DNA of 64,000 bases, taken from JBIOHP01 sp044449065 (GTDB lineage: Bacteria; Bacteroidota; Ignavibacteria; UBA10030; SZUA-254). Under the pieces are notes generated by a model. It was not told where the DNA came from and did no database searches. It saw nothing but the letters and a program-made list of their open reading frames with translations. A program made the translations under genes and the position numbers. Below are positions 46,041-54,548 of the stretch, piece after piece; positions within the stretch are counted from its first letter, which is position 1; every line of letters starts with the position of its first letter. Location of the stretch: assembly GCA_044449065.1 (NCBI GenBank), contig JBIOHP010000003.1:171748-235747 (forward strand). Reading direction: 5' to 3'.

Positions 46041-47312
46041 TTATTCTTCCGGCGGGCGAACGAACCACAGCTCGCTCACGTTGAAACTGAGTGTTAGACG
46101 AAAAAATCTTTCTTTTTGTAACCCGTAATCGGTTGCACCTCTCGTTCCGTATTCCCCGGCAATAATCAGACGTGAATCGCCCTGAAGAGGCATGCTCATA
46201 CCGCCCGTAAATCCTAACTCATTTACAGGTTGATCGTTAATCACATAATATGTCGCATGATAAAATGTGCCGAGTCTATATGCGACACGCTGGAAATACG
46301 GAGATGATTGTTCTCGTTTTGGAGTGAACTCGCCGCCGAAACTCCACCGATACGTGTTACGCAATGTTGGGATCAATACCCCGACGACTGAAGGATCATT
46401 CCAATTTTGGATTGCAATATCCGTCGCCACGATAAAATGATCGGTCAAATACGATAAGCCGGTGGTGAACATGAAGGGAAGCTTCAGCTTTGGCTCGGAG
46501 ATCTGACTCGTATCGAAGGTAGTATTGCTTCCGTTTGAAGAGGAGGCATAATTTTCAAGATCCGCTTTTAAATACGAAGTCATCGTAAAAGTGGCGCCAA
46601 TATTTAATTTCGATGATTCGAGATGGAGAAGATTTGTCAGTCCTGAATATACCGCGCCGATCGTAGCGCCGCTTCCTTTTAACTGCAAGAGCCGTTCGAC
46701 AGAATAATTTGAATAGAGTGAGTTTGATAAATTTTGGGAAATATTATGTTGAATGGTCCCGAAATAGTAATTGTATTTCGCTCCGACATGTAAATCAGAT
46801 CCAGCATTGACGGAAACTCCGAAATGCGCCTGCGACACGCCGCCTTCGCCATGATTCACGAGGGTATAATCGTAACCGGTTTGATTATTTTCCTGTTGGA
46901 TTGTATAGCCGATAGTGCTATACTGGGACAACCCAAACGCTATTACCACGCCGTTTGGCGCTGAGAGGGGAATAGCAAGCATTGCATCGTTAAAATTCAA
47001 ATTACCATATCTCGCAGAGCCCGATGCATCGGTTGTGGTTAGTCCGCGAAAACTCGCTCCTATGGATAACCGGGTAACCGCAATCCGAGTCCATAATGCG
47101 GGGTTCATCAAATCGACAGAATTGATTGCTGAGCCGGCGACTCCCGCGCCGCCCATTCCAAGCGCGCTACTATTTGGAAAATAATTAATATCGCCGATAC
47201 CATACCGTGTGTACGGGGAGCCCGTTGGTTGACCGAAAACATGGAGTAATCCAACTATGAAAAAGAGCGTGATAAAGAGGACTATTTGGCGTTGTGTGTG
47301 TAAGCGGATCAT
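46041..47312 (-). CDS. Outer-membrane beta-barrel of the SPYxRYGIGD type
   Basis: About 423 residues from the ATG at 47312, chosen because it puts a signal peptide (MIRLHTQRQIVLFITLFF) at the N-terminus. The mature start SPYTRYGIGDINYFPN, followed by SALGMGGAGVAG, is a hallmark of a Bacteroidota barrel family related to FadL/PorV-like barrels. Strands such as VVIAFGLSQYSTIGYTI and FFRLTLSFNV run to the end. The function is unknown. It starts one base after the DNRLRE lipoprotein gene, and relatives in Bacteroidota often have the same lipoprotein neighbour, so the two probably work as a pair in the outer membrane. Confidence 0.82.
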   Translation of the reverse strand: MIRLHTQRQIVLFITLFFIVGLLHVFGQPTGSPYTRYGIGDINYFPNSSALGMGGAGVAGSAINSVDLMNPALWTRIAVTRLSIGASFRGLTTTDASGSARYGNLNFNDAMLAIPLSAPNGVVIAFGLSQYSTIGYTIQQENNQTGYDYTLVNHGEGGVSQAHFGVSVNAGSDLHVGAKYNYYFGTIQHNISQNLSNSLYSNYSVERLLQLKGSGATIGAVYSGLTNLLHLESSKLNIGATFTMTSYLKADLENYASSSNGSNTTFDTSQISEPKLKLPFMFTTGLSYLTDHFIVATDIAIQNWNDPSVVGVLIPTLRNTYRWSFGGEFTPKREQSSPYFQRVAYRLGTFYHATYYVINDQPVNELGFTGGMSMPLQGDSRLIIAGEYGTRGATDYGLQKERFFRLTLSFNVSELWFVRPPEE

Positions 47313-47313
47313 C

Positions 47314-48483
47314 TTAATGTACAGCAGTATATTTAATAAATAATTTAGGTCGCAGCAAAGATAGGGCGCCGGTATCATAAAACGCGTAACGATCAAAGTT
47401 CAGATATTCCTGATTAACATGGATAACGATGCCATGGTTAGTATTTTTAGTTACCCATTGTTGAACAATTTGAGTAATTGGAAACGTGATGAGCGTTGAA
47501 TTTTGGAATGTTCCCAATCCGTATAACCCTCCCATGTCCGGTCTCGCCGAATCGTCAATTGCCATCTGTGCCAGGATAGAATTATCTGTTGAGTACCCGC
47601 GTTTCGATAGCACTGTGTCAAGGGTTAATTGTAAATTTGCTTCGGTGATCCCGGCATTTTTCGGAATACCGGAAACATCAAATCTTAAAAGGCCCCTTTC
47701 CACAATCGAACCCTGTGTAAAGAAATGATGGTTCACCGTTGGAAGAACACCGTTAGCTATGAACACTTTTTGTGTTGTGAAAATCGAATCGACATGAGTG
47801 GAATCGATTGTATCGCGATAAACGATTGTTAGTTTCGGTTTCAAATTCACCGAAGAATTGATGCTCGAAAAACCCAGAATCATCGTTGTTGTGGCGCTGT
47901 CCGGGATCAATATAAGGGACGCTTGTGCGGCGCTGATCCAGGGAGGGACTACGTTGGGATTTAAGTTGATCGTCAAAGTGGAATCACCGGCAGGAATTTG
48001 CACCGTCGAATCGACGAGGACGGTATCGCTATAACTGCCGGGGGTAACAGTCCCATTGGTGAAAAGTGAATCCCACGTGAACGTACCCTCCGTCCACGTC
48101 CTTCTCACATTATGAAGCTGGAGCCCTACAGTGCCGATGGAATCCTTGTATCTGTACGAAATTTGGAAACTCACCGTCGCTGAAAGAATCTGAGCTCGCG
48201 TGTACCTCGTTGAGTCAAGATTGAATAACATGAGCGCCAGGGCTTCATTATCCTGATATTTCCCAAACATTAACAATGTTGAAGAGCCGCTGATCCGCTG
48301 TAGATATGATTCGCTCCCCGTCGCGATGGTGTCGAGGGGAATTATCGTCAATCCATCTTTTTGGGGGAGAATTCCTGCCCCGACAGAATTTGGAGGATCG
48401 TCAGAACATCCCGCTAAGAAGAGTATAACGATGGCGGAACAAAAAAAAGACAGGCGAAAATATCGCGACGAGAATTGGATCAT
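47314..48483 (-). CDS. Lipoprotein with DNRLRE-like (DUF4270-like) domain
   Basis: A 389-residue lipoprotein. The signal peptide ends in the lipobox LFLAGC (Cys about residue 26), so it is anchored in the outer membrane. Two DNRLRE-type jelly-roll modules follow: ILSATVSFQISYRYKDSIG with TWTEGTFTWDSLF, and the second with GITEANLQLTLDTVL, a pattern SAxLxF...W(T/S)ExTVTW. The layout also resembles DUF4270 lipoproteins of Bacteroidota. Its start overlaps the GmhB stop by four bases and its end lies one base before the barrel gene. In Bacteroidota such proteins sit beside a GT5-like gene and this barrel type, as here. Its ligand is unknown. Confidence 0.78.
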   Translation of the reverse strand: MIQFSSRYFRLSFFCSAIVILFLAGCSDDPPNSVGAGILPQKDGLTIIPLDTIATGSESYLQRISGSSTLLMFGKYQDNEALALMLFNLDSTRYTRAQILSATVSFQISYRYKDSIGTVGLQLHNVRRTWTEGTFTWDSLFTNGTVTPGSYSDTVLVDSTVQIPAGDSTLTINLNPNVVPPWISAAQASLILIPDSATTTMILGFSSINSSVNLKPKLTIVYRDTIDSTHVDSIFTTQKVFIANGVLPTVNHHFFTQGSIVERGLLRFDVSGIPKNAGITEANLQLTLDTVLSKRGYSTDNSILAQMAIDDSARPDMGGLYGLGTFQNSTLITFPITQIVQQWVTKNTNHGIVIHVNQEYLNFDRYAFYDTGALSLLRPKLFIKYTAVH

Positions 48484-49073
48484 TTAGATCTTGAGAGCAA
48501 GGTAGAAGAAAGCAGTTGTTTAATATGATTGAGAGCATCCATAAGATCGGTTGCTATATATTCTGCATGTCCGTTGAGCCCGGTGAGAAGATTAACCTGA
48601 TTTTTTCCGTAACCGGTGAGCACCAAGATTGAAACGGCTCCGGCATTATTGCCCGTTTGTATATCGGAAATTTTATCGCCAATGACAAAGGATCTGGTTA
48701 GATCGAGCTGGAATTCTTTTTGTGCTCGCAGTAACATCCCGATTTTCGGTTTCCGGCATTCACATTCAATATTATAGGGGGAACGCTCACCCTTTGGATA
48801 ATGCGGGCAATAGTACATTGCGTCAAGGTGGGCGTTTTCTTTTTCAAGCAAAGTGCGTAGCGTCGTATTCACGATCTTCACGTCGTCTTCGGTGAACATT
48901 CCGCGAGCTACGCCCGATTGGTTTGAGATGCCTATCACTTTGAAACCGAGCTTGTTTGCCTCGTGTATCGCCTCGGCGGCACGCGGAATTAATCGAACCT
49001 GATGTGAAGAAGAAAGGTACTCAACTTCTTCGTTGATCGTTCCGTCTCTATCAAGGAAGAGCCCTATATGCAT
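48480..49073 (-). CDS. gmhB: D,D-heptose 1,7-bisphosphate 7-phosphatase (HAD superfamily)
   Basis: A 197-residue HAD phosphatase. The nucleophile motif is FLDRDGTINEE, with Asp8 and Asp10. The zinc site of this subfamily is visible as YYCPHYPKG and ECECRKP (Cys-x-His, Cys-x-Cys). The third motif is GDKISDIQTGNNAG. It removes a phosphate from ADP-heptose precursors in lipopolysaccharide core synthesis. The gene overlaps the lipoprotein gene by four bases and starts two bases after the GT5-like gene, so the four genes are one transcript. The enzyme also has close histidinol-phosphatase relatives, but no his genes are near. Confidence 0.92.
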   Translation of the reverse strand: MHIGLFLDRDGTINEEVEYLSSSHQVRLIPRAAEAIHEANKLGFKVIGISNQSGVARGMFTEDDVKIVNTTLRTLLEKENAHLDAMYYCPHYPKGERSPYNIECECRKPKIGMLLRAQKEFQLDLTRSFVIGDKISDIQTGNNAGAVSILVLTGYGKNQVNLLTGLNGHAEYIATDLMDALNHIKQLLSSTLLSRSK

Positions 49074-49075
49074 TA

Positions 49076-49936
49076 TTAACTCTTCGCGAGGTCACGGTAA
49101 ATAGAGACAAATTTCTCCGCTATCTGATCGGTTTTCTTGCCCTCCTGTGGGGACGATGTGAGGGAGATTATTTTTTTCTTGATTTTTCCAAAAGGATCAA
49201 GATGGTTTCCCGCTGGAGTCGTGCCAAGTTTTTTATCCGCCTTCAGTCCAAAGGTTGTGCTGACGTCTGCGTAATTCATGCCGGCTTCAAGAAAATTTAA
49301 TTTCCCCGTCTGCCCGTTATTATCGTCGAAAATGCCTGAAGGGAGACCTGATTTTTCATATGAACTTTTTGGAAATATCCCGTGTGAAGCCAGACTATAT
49401 GCCGTAAAAACCGTTTTAATATTTTTAAAATAAGGATCATCCTTATAAATTGTTTTTAAATATACGGGAATTAACCCGCATTGCCAATCGTTACAATGAA
49501 TGATCTTTGGTTGCCATCCAAGCCGCTTTAATGTTTCAAGCACACCCCGGCAAAAAAAGATGAAACGTTCGTCGTTGTCGGAGAAATATTGTTTTGACGC
49601 CGGATCGGCGTACAAACCTTCCCGGTTAAAATAATGGTCATTGCTGAGGAAATAGACTTGCACTTTTTTGTTTTCACAATTAAGATAGGACGATTTGATA
49701 TATGCCCGTTCTGATTTATCTCCCACTGGAACGGCAATATCTTTCATTCTGAGCAAATTATGCAAATGGAAGCGCCGCTCATTAATAAAACTATAACCTG
49801 GCAACATGACACGAATCTCATGACCCATTGTTTTCACCATTTTAGGCAAATTCCCCGCAAGATCGGATAGACTGCCGGTTTTAACGAATGGTTCTGCCTC
49901 GCTGGCGACAAAGAGAACATCGATGGGTTTATTCAT
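49076..49936 (-). CDS. Stand-alone GT5-domain protein (glycogen/starch synthase-like)
   Basis: A 286-residue protein equal only to the N-terminal (GT5) half of glycogen synthase; the C-terminal GT1-like domain, which binds ADP-glucose, is absent and the frame is complete. The ADP-binding loop that reads KxGGLAD in active enzymes is KTGSLSD here, and the canonical TIHNLAYQG is TAYSLASHG. Regions such as VRIMLPGYSFINERR and WQPKIIHCNDWQCGLIPVYL are well kept. This type recurs in Bacteroidota beside a DUF4270-like lipoprotein, so it is a family of its own. I would not assign glycogen synthesis. It heads the minus-strand run, two bases before gmhB. Confidence 0.8.
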   Translation of the reverse strand: MNKPIDVLFVASEAEPFVKTGSLSDLAGNLPKMVKTMGHEIRVMLPGYSFINERRFHLHNLLRMKDIAVPVGDKSERAYIKSSYLNCENKKVQVYFLSNDHYFNREGLYADPASKQYFSDNDERFIFFCRGVLETLKRLGWQPKIIHCNDWQCGLIPVYLKTIYKDDPYFKNIKTVFTAYSLASHGIFPKSSYEKSGLPSGIFDDNNGQTGKLNFLEAGMNYADVSTTFGLKADKKLGTTPAGNHLDPFGKIKKKIISLTSSPQEGKKTDQIAEKFVSIYRDLAKS

Positions 49937-50025
49937 AATTTCTCGAAAAGTATAGAATTTTAGATAATATTATAAATAAGGTACGAATTTTACATCACAA
50001 AATCAACTATAATAGTTTGAACTTC

Positions 50026-50082
50026 CGGCTGAAAATGCGTGGTAAGTATTTGTTTTTTAATAACTTACGCAGTCTTTAGCCG
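50026..50082 (+). other. Extended imperfect hairpin in the GT5/porU divergent spacer
   Basis: Arms CGGCTGAAAATGCGTGGTAAGT and ACTTACGCAGTCTTTAGCCG pair over about 19 positions with small bulges and a loop of about 15 bases. A TATAAT box at 50008-50013 lies 12 bases before it. There is no T run after the stem, so it is not a standard terminator. It may be a structured leader, a small RNA or a protein-binding site; I cannot choose. The spacer, 383 bp long, holds no other gene. Confidence 0.35.
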
Positions 50083-50134
50083 AATATTAATAAAAGTATT
50101 GCCGGAGAGAATTTTAAAAAAACCGTATGATTGC

Positions 50135-50163
50135 TTGACAATCATTGGAATCTTCTCTATATT
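50135..50163 (+). promoter_or_regulatory. Consensus sigma-70 promoter upstream of porU
   Basis: TTGACA at 50135-50140 and TATATT at 50158-50163 are spaced by exactly 17 bp. A transcript would start near 50170, giving a leader of about 150 bases before the porU ATG at 50319. In that leader is a weak stem (TTGTGA 50228-50233, TCACAA 50243-50248) followed by a T run. Confidence 0.6.
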
Positions 50164-50318
50164 TATAAAAAATTGTATCATTCTGGGCTTCCATATAGAC
50201 GTATTGTTAAAGGTTAGTATTTACTTTTTGTGAGAGATCGTGTCACAAATTTTTCCGCGAATTCGCTGAAAAAATTAATGTTCTAAACCTTTGACATTAC
50301 AATAGTGGCTATGCCGGA

Positions 50319-53300
50319 ATGATGAAACCGAATGTCAGGGGTATTCTCTCGCATTCGGTTTTTTATTTTAAGAAAATATTATTGAACTCAATTAATAAAA
50401 TAAATCCTATTCAAAAATCAGCAACCGCTGTTCTGCTCTTTATCGTGCTAAGTTATTGGAATGATATTGCTGTGTCAGCCGATGTTCGGGTTTTGCAGAG
50501 TGATAAATCGGGTGTGCTGATCGAATACACGCCGGTGTATCAGCCACCCATCCAAACCATGATTAATGGTAAACGCTATTCCTCATATAAGTTCGATGGA
50601 TATAGGGTTCCACCGAAATCCGTACCAGGTACGCCGGAGATTTTTGAAAGATTATTTACAATCCGGTTCCCTGGTAAGGACGCCAATTCTGTTGACATTA
50701 TAAAGACGGCGTATGAGGATTTTCCCAGCGTCGATTTAGCGCCATTTCCTAATTACCATAAAGGAGATTTTGGATTAGAATCGTTTTACCCGGAACATCC
50801 CCGATCAGTAAATTCGACAGGGTATCTTCCGGTGAATATTGCCAGACTTTCCGGGATCGGTGAAACCCGTGGCGCCTTTCTCGGATCACTCCGAATCTCC
50901 CCGTTACAATTTAATCCAAATACCAGATCCCTAAGAAAATATAATCTGATCGTATGCAGGATAAACTTTGGTCCGGCATCTGCAGTACATTCTGTCCCGG
51001 ATGAAATGCTGGGTGGAGTTGCGCTTAATGACGACCAGTTTTCGACAATTCAACGACCTGGAAAAATGGTCGGGAAAATCTCCTCAAAAAATAGTGTATT
51101 AGCGACAGGTATCCTTTATCGGTTCCCGATTACCGAAGAGGGAATCTATAAAATCACCGGACAGATGCTTTTAGACGCTGGTATTCCTCCCAACACCGAT
51201 CCGGCTGCAATAAAAATTTATAATAATGGCGGATTTGAGCTTCCAGCAGATCCTTCGCTGGATACTACCGATGACCTCGTAGAGAATGCCGTCCAGGTGT
51301 TCGATACGCAGCGTCAGCACGCGTTGGATCCCGCCGATTATATTATTTTTTATGGTAACGGCACGCGTGGGTGGAATTATGACTCGGTTACCCACAGATT
51401 TTCGCATTATATTAATCATTTCACAGAGACAAATTATTACTGGCTAAAAGTTGAACAGGGCGGGGGCGGATCATCAAAACAGATGGTCGTGAACAATCCA
51501 CTGCCGGTGGCAGTTTACCCGCAACCAACGACGGTAACTGCAAAAATTTTCAGAGAAGACGAAATGGTTAATATTTTAAATTCCGGGATGGAGTGGTTGG
51601 GTCAATCTTTAAGTATCGGTAATTCAGTCTCTTACGTGCATCCTTTGCCCGCGTTAGATCACACTCAAAAGATATTGTATCATGTTCGCTGGGGGGCGCA
51701 GGACTTTAGTTACTCTAATTTTACATTGTATGACCATGAGGTACCCGTAGGCGGGTCTACGATTTATCCTATCGGTTCGGGTGATTATGATATACAATTA
51801 AACGAATCTGATATGATCGATTCACTCACCCCGTCGTTCACCGACGATCAGAGCTCTCTCCGTATCCTTTATTCATCCAATTCTGGAAATTCCGGGACGG
51901 GATATCTCGATTGGTACGAAATATTTTATCAGAGAAAACTAATTGCTGATAACGATATTTTCGCATTTTCCACGCCCGTGAGTTCCGGGATATTGGAATA
52001 TAAAATCGGTGGATTTACAAATAGTCACACTATAGTGTACGACGTAACGAACTTTCAGAATGTTTCTATCGTCCCCGCTGCTATTGATGGTTCGAACAAC
52101 ACGGTGATTGATTTACAGTTTTCGATAAAAAATGTCCGTAAACTATTTGTCGTCGGACCGAACGGCTATAAAACGCCTGGAACCATGCAAAGAATGAATA
52201 ATCAAAACCTCCATGGCGCGGCAGGAGATATTTCCTATATCATCGTAACTCACTCGGATTTTCGACCTGCTGCCGACAGGTTGAAAAATTATCGCGAACT
52301 ACCCGGCAACTCATATTTAAAAACTCTTGTTGTAGAAGTTGATACGATTTATAATGAATTTGGCGGTGGATTACCCTCGCCGGAAGCGATCCGGGATTAT
52401 CTCAGATATATGTATGAGAATAGCGGAGGAGCTTTGAAGTATGTACTTCTTTTCGGCGACGGGAACTTCGATTATAAAGGAATTATTTCTACAAGCCCCA
52501 ATTGGATTCCGGCATGGGAAACCCCGGAATCATTTAGTCCGCTGGATTCCTACGCCAGCGACGACGATTATGGTATATTTTATTCGGGGGGAATAGTAAA
52601 TGTTGGGATCGGACGACTGACGTCGCAATCGCTCGCAGGGGCAAATACCATGGTCAGCAAGATTATTGATTATGAATCAAATTCGGTCGTTGATGCATGG
52701 AAAACCCGAATTACTTTTGTTGCCGATGACAGCCCGTCCGCTCCAGGAGTGTTTGATGGATTTAATCATGTAAACGACGCTGAAGGAGTAGCAGCCCAAA
52801 TACCCGCATTATTTAAAAAAGATAAAATTTACCTTGCGCAATATCCGACTGTCTATACGGCAAGCGGAAGACGGAAACCCGACGTCAATACAGCAATTGT
52901 AAATAATATTAATGATGGAGCTCTCATTTTAAATTTTACCGGTCATGGAAATCCGCGGCTTTGGACCCATGAGGAAGTATTTGTCCGTGAAACAGATTTT
53001 CCTCTATTACATAACAAAGGAAAATACTTTTTCCTAATCGCCGCTACCTGCAACTTTTCCCTCTTCGACGGTATTGATAATCCAAGCGGAGGAGAGGTTC
53101 TTGCAGCCATACCCGATGCGGGAGCCATAGGAGTGTTTTCCGCAACACGCGCCGTTTTTGAAGATAGTAATCATTACCTGAACCTCGCACTCGTTGAAAA
53201 TTTATTTACGGTAGATAGCACGGGAAGATATCCCAGGAGAATCGGCTCCGTCGTTTACCGTACCAAAAAAACGCTTAACGATGATAACGACAGAAAATAT

Positions 53301-54425
53301 TTCTTGCTGGGGGACCCTGCGCTGCAGATCGGTTATCCGAAGTTAAATGGTTCTATTGATTCGGTCGATCATAAACCGGGAACTACCGTCGTTCAACTGC
53401 AGGCGCTCAGCCCTGCTTCTGTAAACGTGTCCGTGCTCGATTCAACCAATGCGCCTAATCCATCATTCAACGGGAAAGCGCTCACCGAAGTATTTGACGC
53501 CGATAAGACGGTTCAAATTGAAGACGTCAGTGATAATTTGGGGGATAAAATTTATGAACCAATCTCGTTGGCGGGTGATGTTCTTTTCAGAGGAGAGGCT
53601 ACGGTCTCTAATGGAAAGATGCATTCAAATTTCATCGTTCCGAAAGACATTTCATATTCGAACGCGAACGGTAAGATAGGTGTTTATTTCTGGAATTCAA
53701 CTATTGATGGAGCCGGTTTCACACAGAATGTGAAGATTGGCGGAACGGACTCCACTGCGGTAGCAGATACAAAAGGACCGTCCATAAATATCTATATTGA
53801 TTCGCGGTCGTTCCATTCCGGTGATGTTGTGGGCGCCGATCCGCTTCTTTTGGTCGATTTGGAAGACGATCATGGTATCAATACGTCGGGTGCCAGCGTC
53901 GGCCATCGTCTTGAAGCCTGGCTTGATGGAGCATCCCAAAGCATTGATCTTACGAATTCATACCAAAGCGCTCCGGATAATTATCAGAAAGGGACGATCG
54001 AATACACCCTTGGAGCGTTGCCAACCGGCACCCACCGCCTCCGTCTTCGAGCTTGGGATACATATAATAACCCATCGATTGGCGAAGCGGTTTTCGATGT
54101 AGTGACCGCCGTTGGATTGCAATTAACAAATGTATTCAATTATCCTAATCCATTTTCGTCCTCCACCATTTTCACTTTTGAACACAACCAGATTGGAAAG
54201 GTGAAAGCGGACGTGAAAATTTATACTGTTGCCGGGAGATTGATTCGCTCGATTAATGCAGATAATCTCGCAGCTCACAACCGGGTCGTGCAGGTAAGCT
54301 GGGATGGTAGAGATCAGGATGGAAGCCGGATAGCTAATGGGATTTATCTCTACAAAATAATCGCGAAAACGGAAGATGAACGCTTCGCCAGCGAGGCATA
54401 TGGCAAAATAAGCGTTTTACATTAA
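50319..54425 (+). CDS. porU: Type IX secretion sortase PorU (C25 peptidase)
   Basis: A 1368-residue protein in the C25 gingipain-like cysteine peptidase family. It is longer than P. gingivalis PorU (about 1158). The catalytic pair is His876 in NFTGHGNPRLW and Cys911 in IAATCNFSLFDG. The N-terminal part contains beta-rich regions (about 60-540). The last about 100 residues (NYPNPFSSSTIFTF ... ANGIYLYKIIA) are a FlgD/sorting-like beta-sandwich. PorU removes the sorting domain of T9SS cargo at the outer surface and attaches them to lipopolysaccharide. A divergent-spacer promoter precedes it and porV follows at 123 bp. The start is ATGATG with a weak ribosome site. Signal segment is at about residues 40-58. 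Confidence 0.9.
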   Translation: MMKPNVRGILSHSVFYFKKILLNSINKINPIQKSATAVLLFIVLSYWNDIAVSADVRVLQSDKSGVLIEYTPVYQPPIQTMINGKRYSSYKFDGYRVPPKSVPGTPEIFERLFTIRFPGKDANSVDIIKTAYEDFPSVDLAPFPNYHKGDFGLESFYPEHPRSVNSTGYLPVNIARLSGIGETRGAFLGSLRISPLQFNPNTRSLRKYNLIVCRINFGPASAVHSVPDEMLGGVALNDDQFSTIQRPGKMVGKISSKNSVLATGILYRFPITEEGIYKITGQMLLDAGIPPNTDPAAIKIYNNGGFELPADPSLDTTDDLVENAVQVFDTQRQHALDPADYIIFYGNGTRGWNYDSVTHRFSHYINHFTETNYYWLKVEQGGGGSSKQMVVNNPLPVAVYPQPTTVTAKIFREDEMVNILNSGMEWLGQSLSIGNSVSYVHPLPALDHTQKILYHVRWGAQDFSYSNFTLYDHEVPVGGSTIYPIGSGDYDIQLNESDMIDSLTPSFTDDQSSLRILYSSNSGNSGTGYLDWYEIFYQRKLIADNDIFAFSTPVSSGILEYKIGGFTNSHTIVYDVTNFQNVSIVPAAIDGSNNTVIDLQFSIKNVRKLFVVGPNGYKTPGTMQRMNNQNLHGAAGDISYIIVTHSDFRPAADRLKNYRELPGNSYLKTLVVEVDTIYNEFGGGLPSPEAIRDYLRYMYENSGGALKYVLLFGDGNFDYKGIISTSPNWIPAWETPESFSPLDSYASDDDYGIFYSGGIVNVGIGRLTSQSLAGANTMVSKIIDYESNSVVDAWKTRITFVADDSPSAPGVFDGFNHVNDAEGVAAQIPALFKKDKIYLAQYPTVYTASGRRKPDVNTAIVNNINDGALILNFTGHGNPRLWTHEEVFVRETDFPLLHNKGKYFFLIAATCNFSLFDGIDNPSGGEVLAAIPDAGAIGVFSATRAVFEDSNHYLNLALVENLFTVDSTGRYPRRIGSVVYRTKKTLNDDNDRKYFLLGDPALQIGYPKLNGSIDSVDHKPGTTVVQLQALSPASVNVSVLDSTNAPNPSFNGKALTEVFDADKTVQIEDVSDNLGDKIYEPISLAGDVLFRGEATVSNGKMHSNFIVPKDISYSNANGKIGVYFWNSTIDGAGFTQNVKIGGTDSTAVADTKGPSINIYIDSRSFHSGDVVGADPLLLVDLEDDHGINTSGASVGHRLEAWLDGASQSIDLTNSYQSAPDNYQKGTIEYTLGALPTGTHRLRLRAWDTYNNPSIGEAVFDVVTAVGLQLTNVFNYPNPFSSSTIFTFEHNQIGKVKADVKIYTVAGRLIRSINADNLAAHNRVVQVSWDGRDQDGSRIANGIYLYKIIAKTEDERFASEAYGKISVLH

Positions 54426-54548
54426 GATCATGTTTTTAATGGCAGGAGAAGTTGCTTCTCTATTTGAAAGAAGATACATTATAATTCCCCGATTTTTTGA
54501 ATATAGCTTAAATTTATCAATTTCATCTTTTTTTGAAGGAACAAAGTT

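Noticed and set aside
49076..49936. Ordinary glycogen synthase glgA
   Set aside because: Half length, altered KxGGLAD loop and no glycogen genes nearby.
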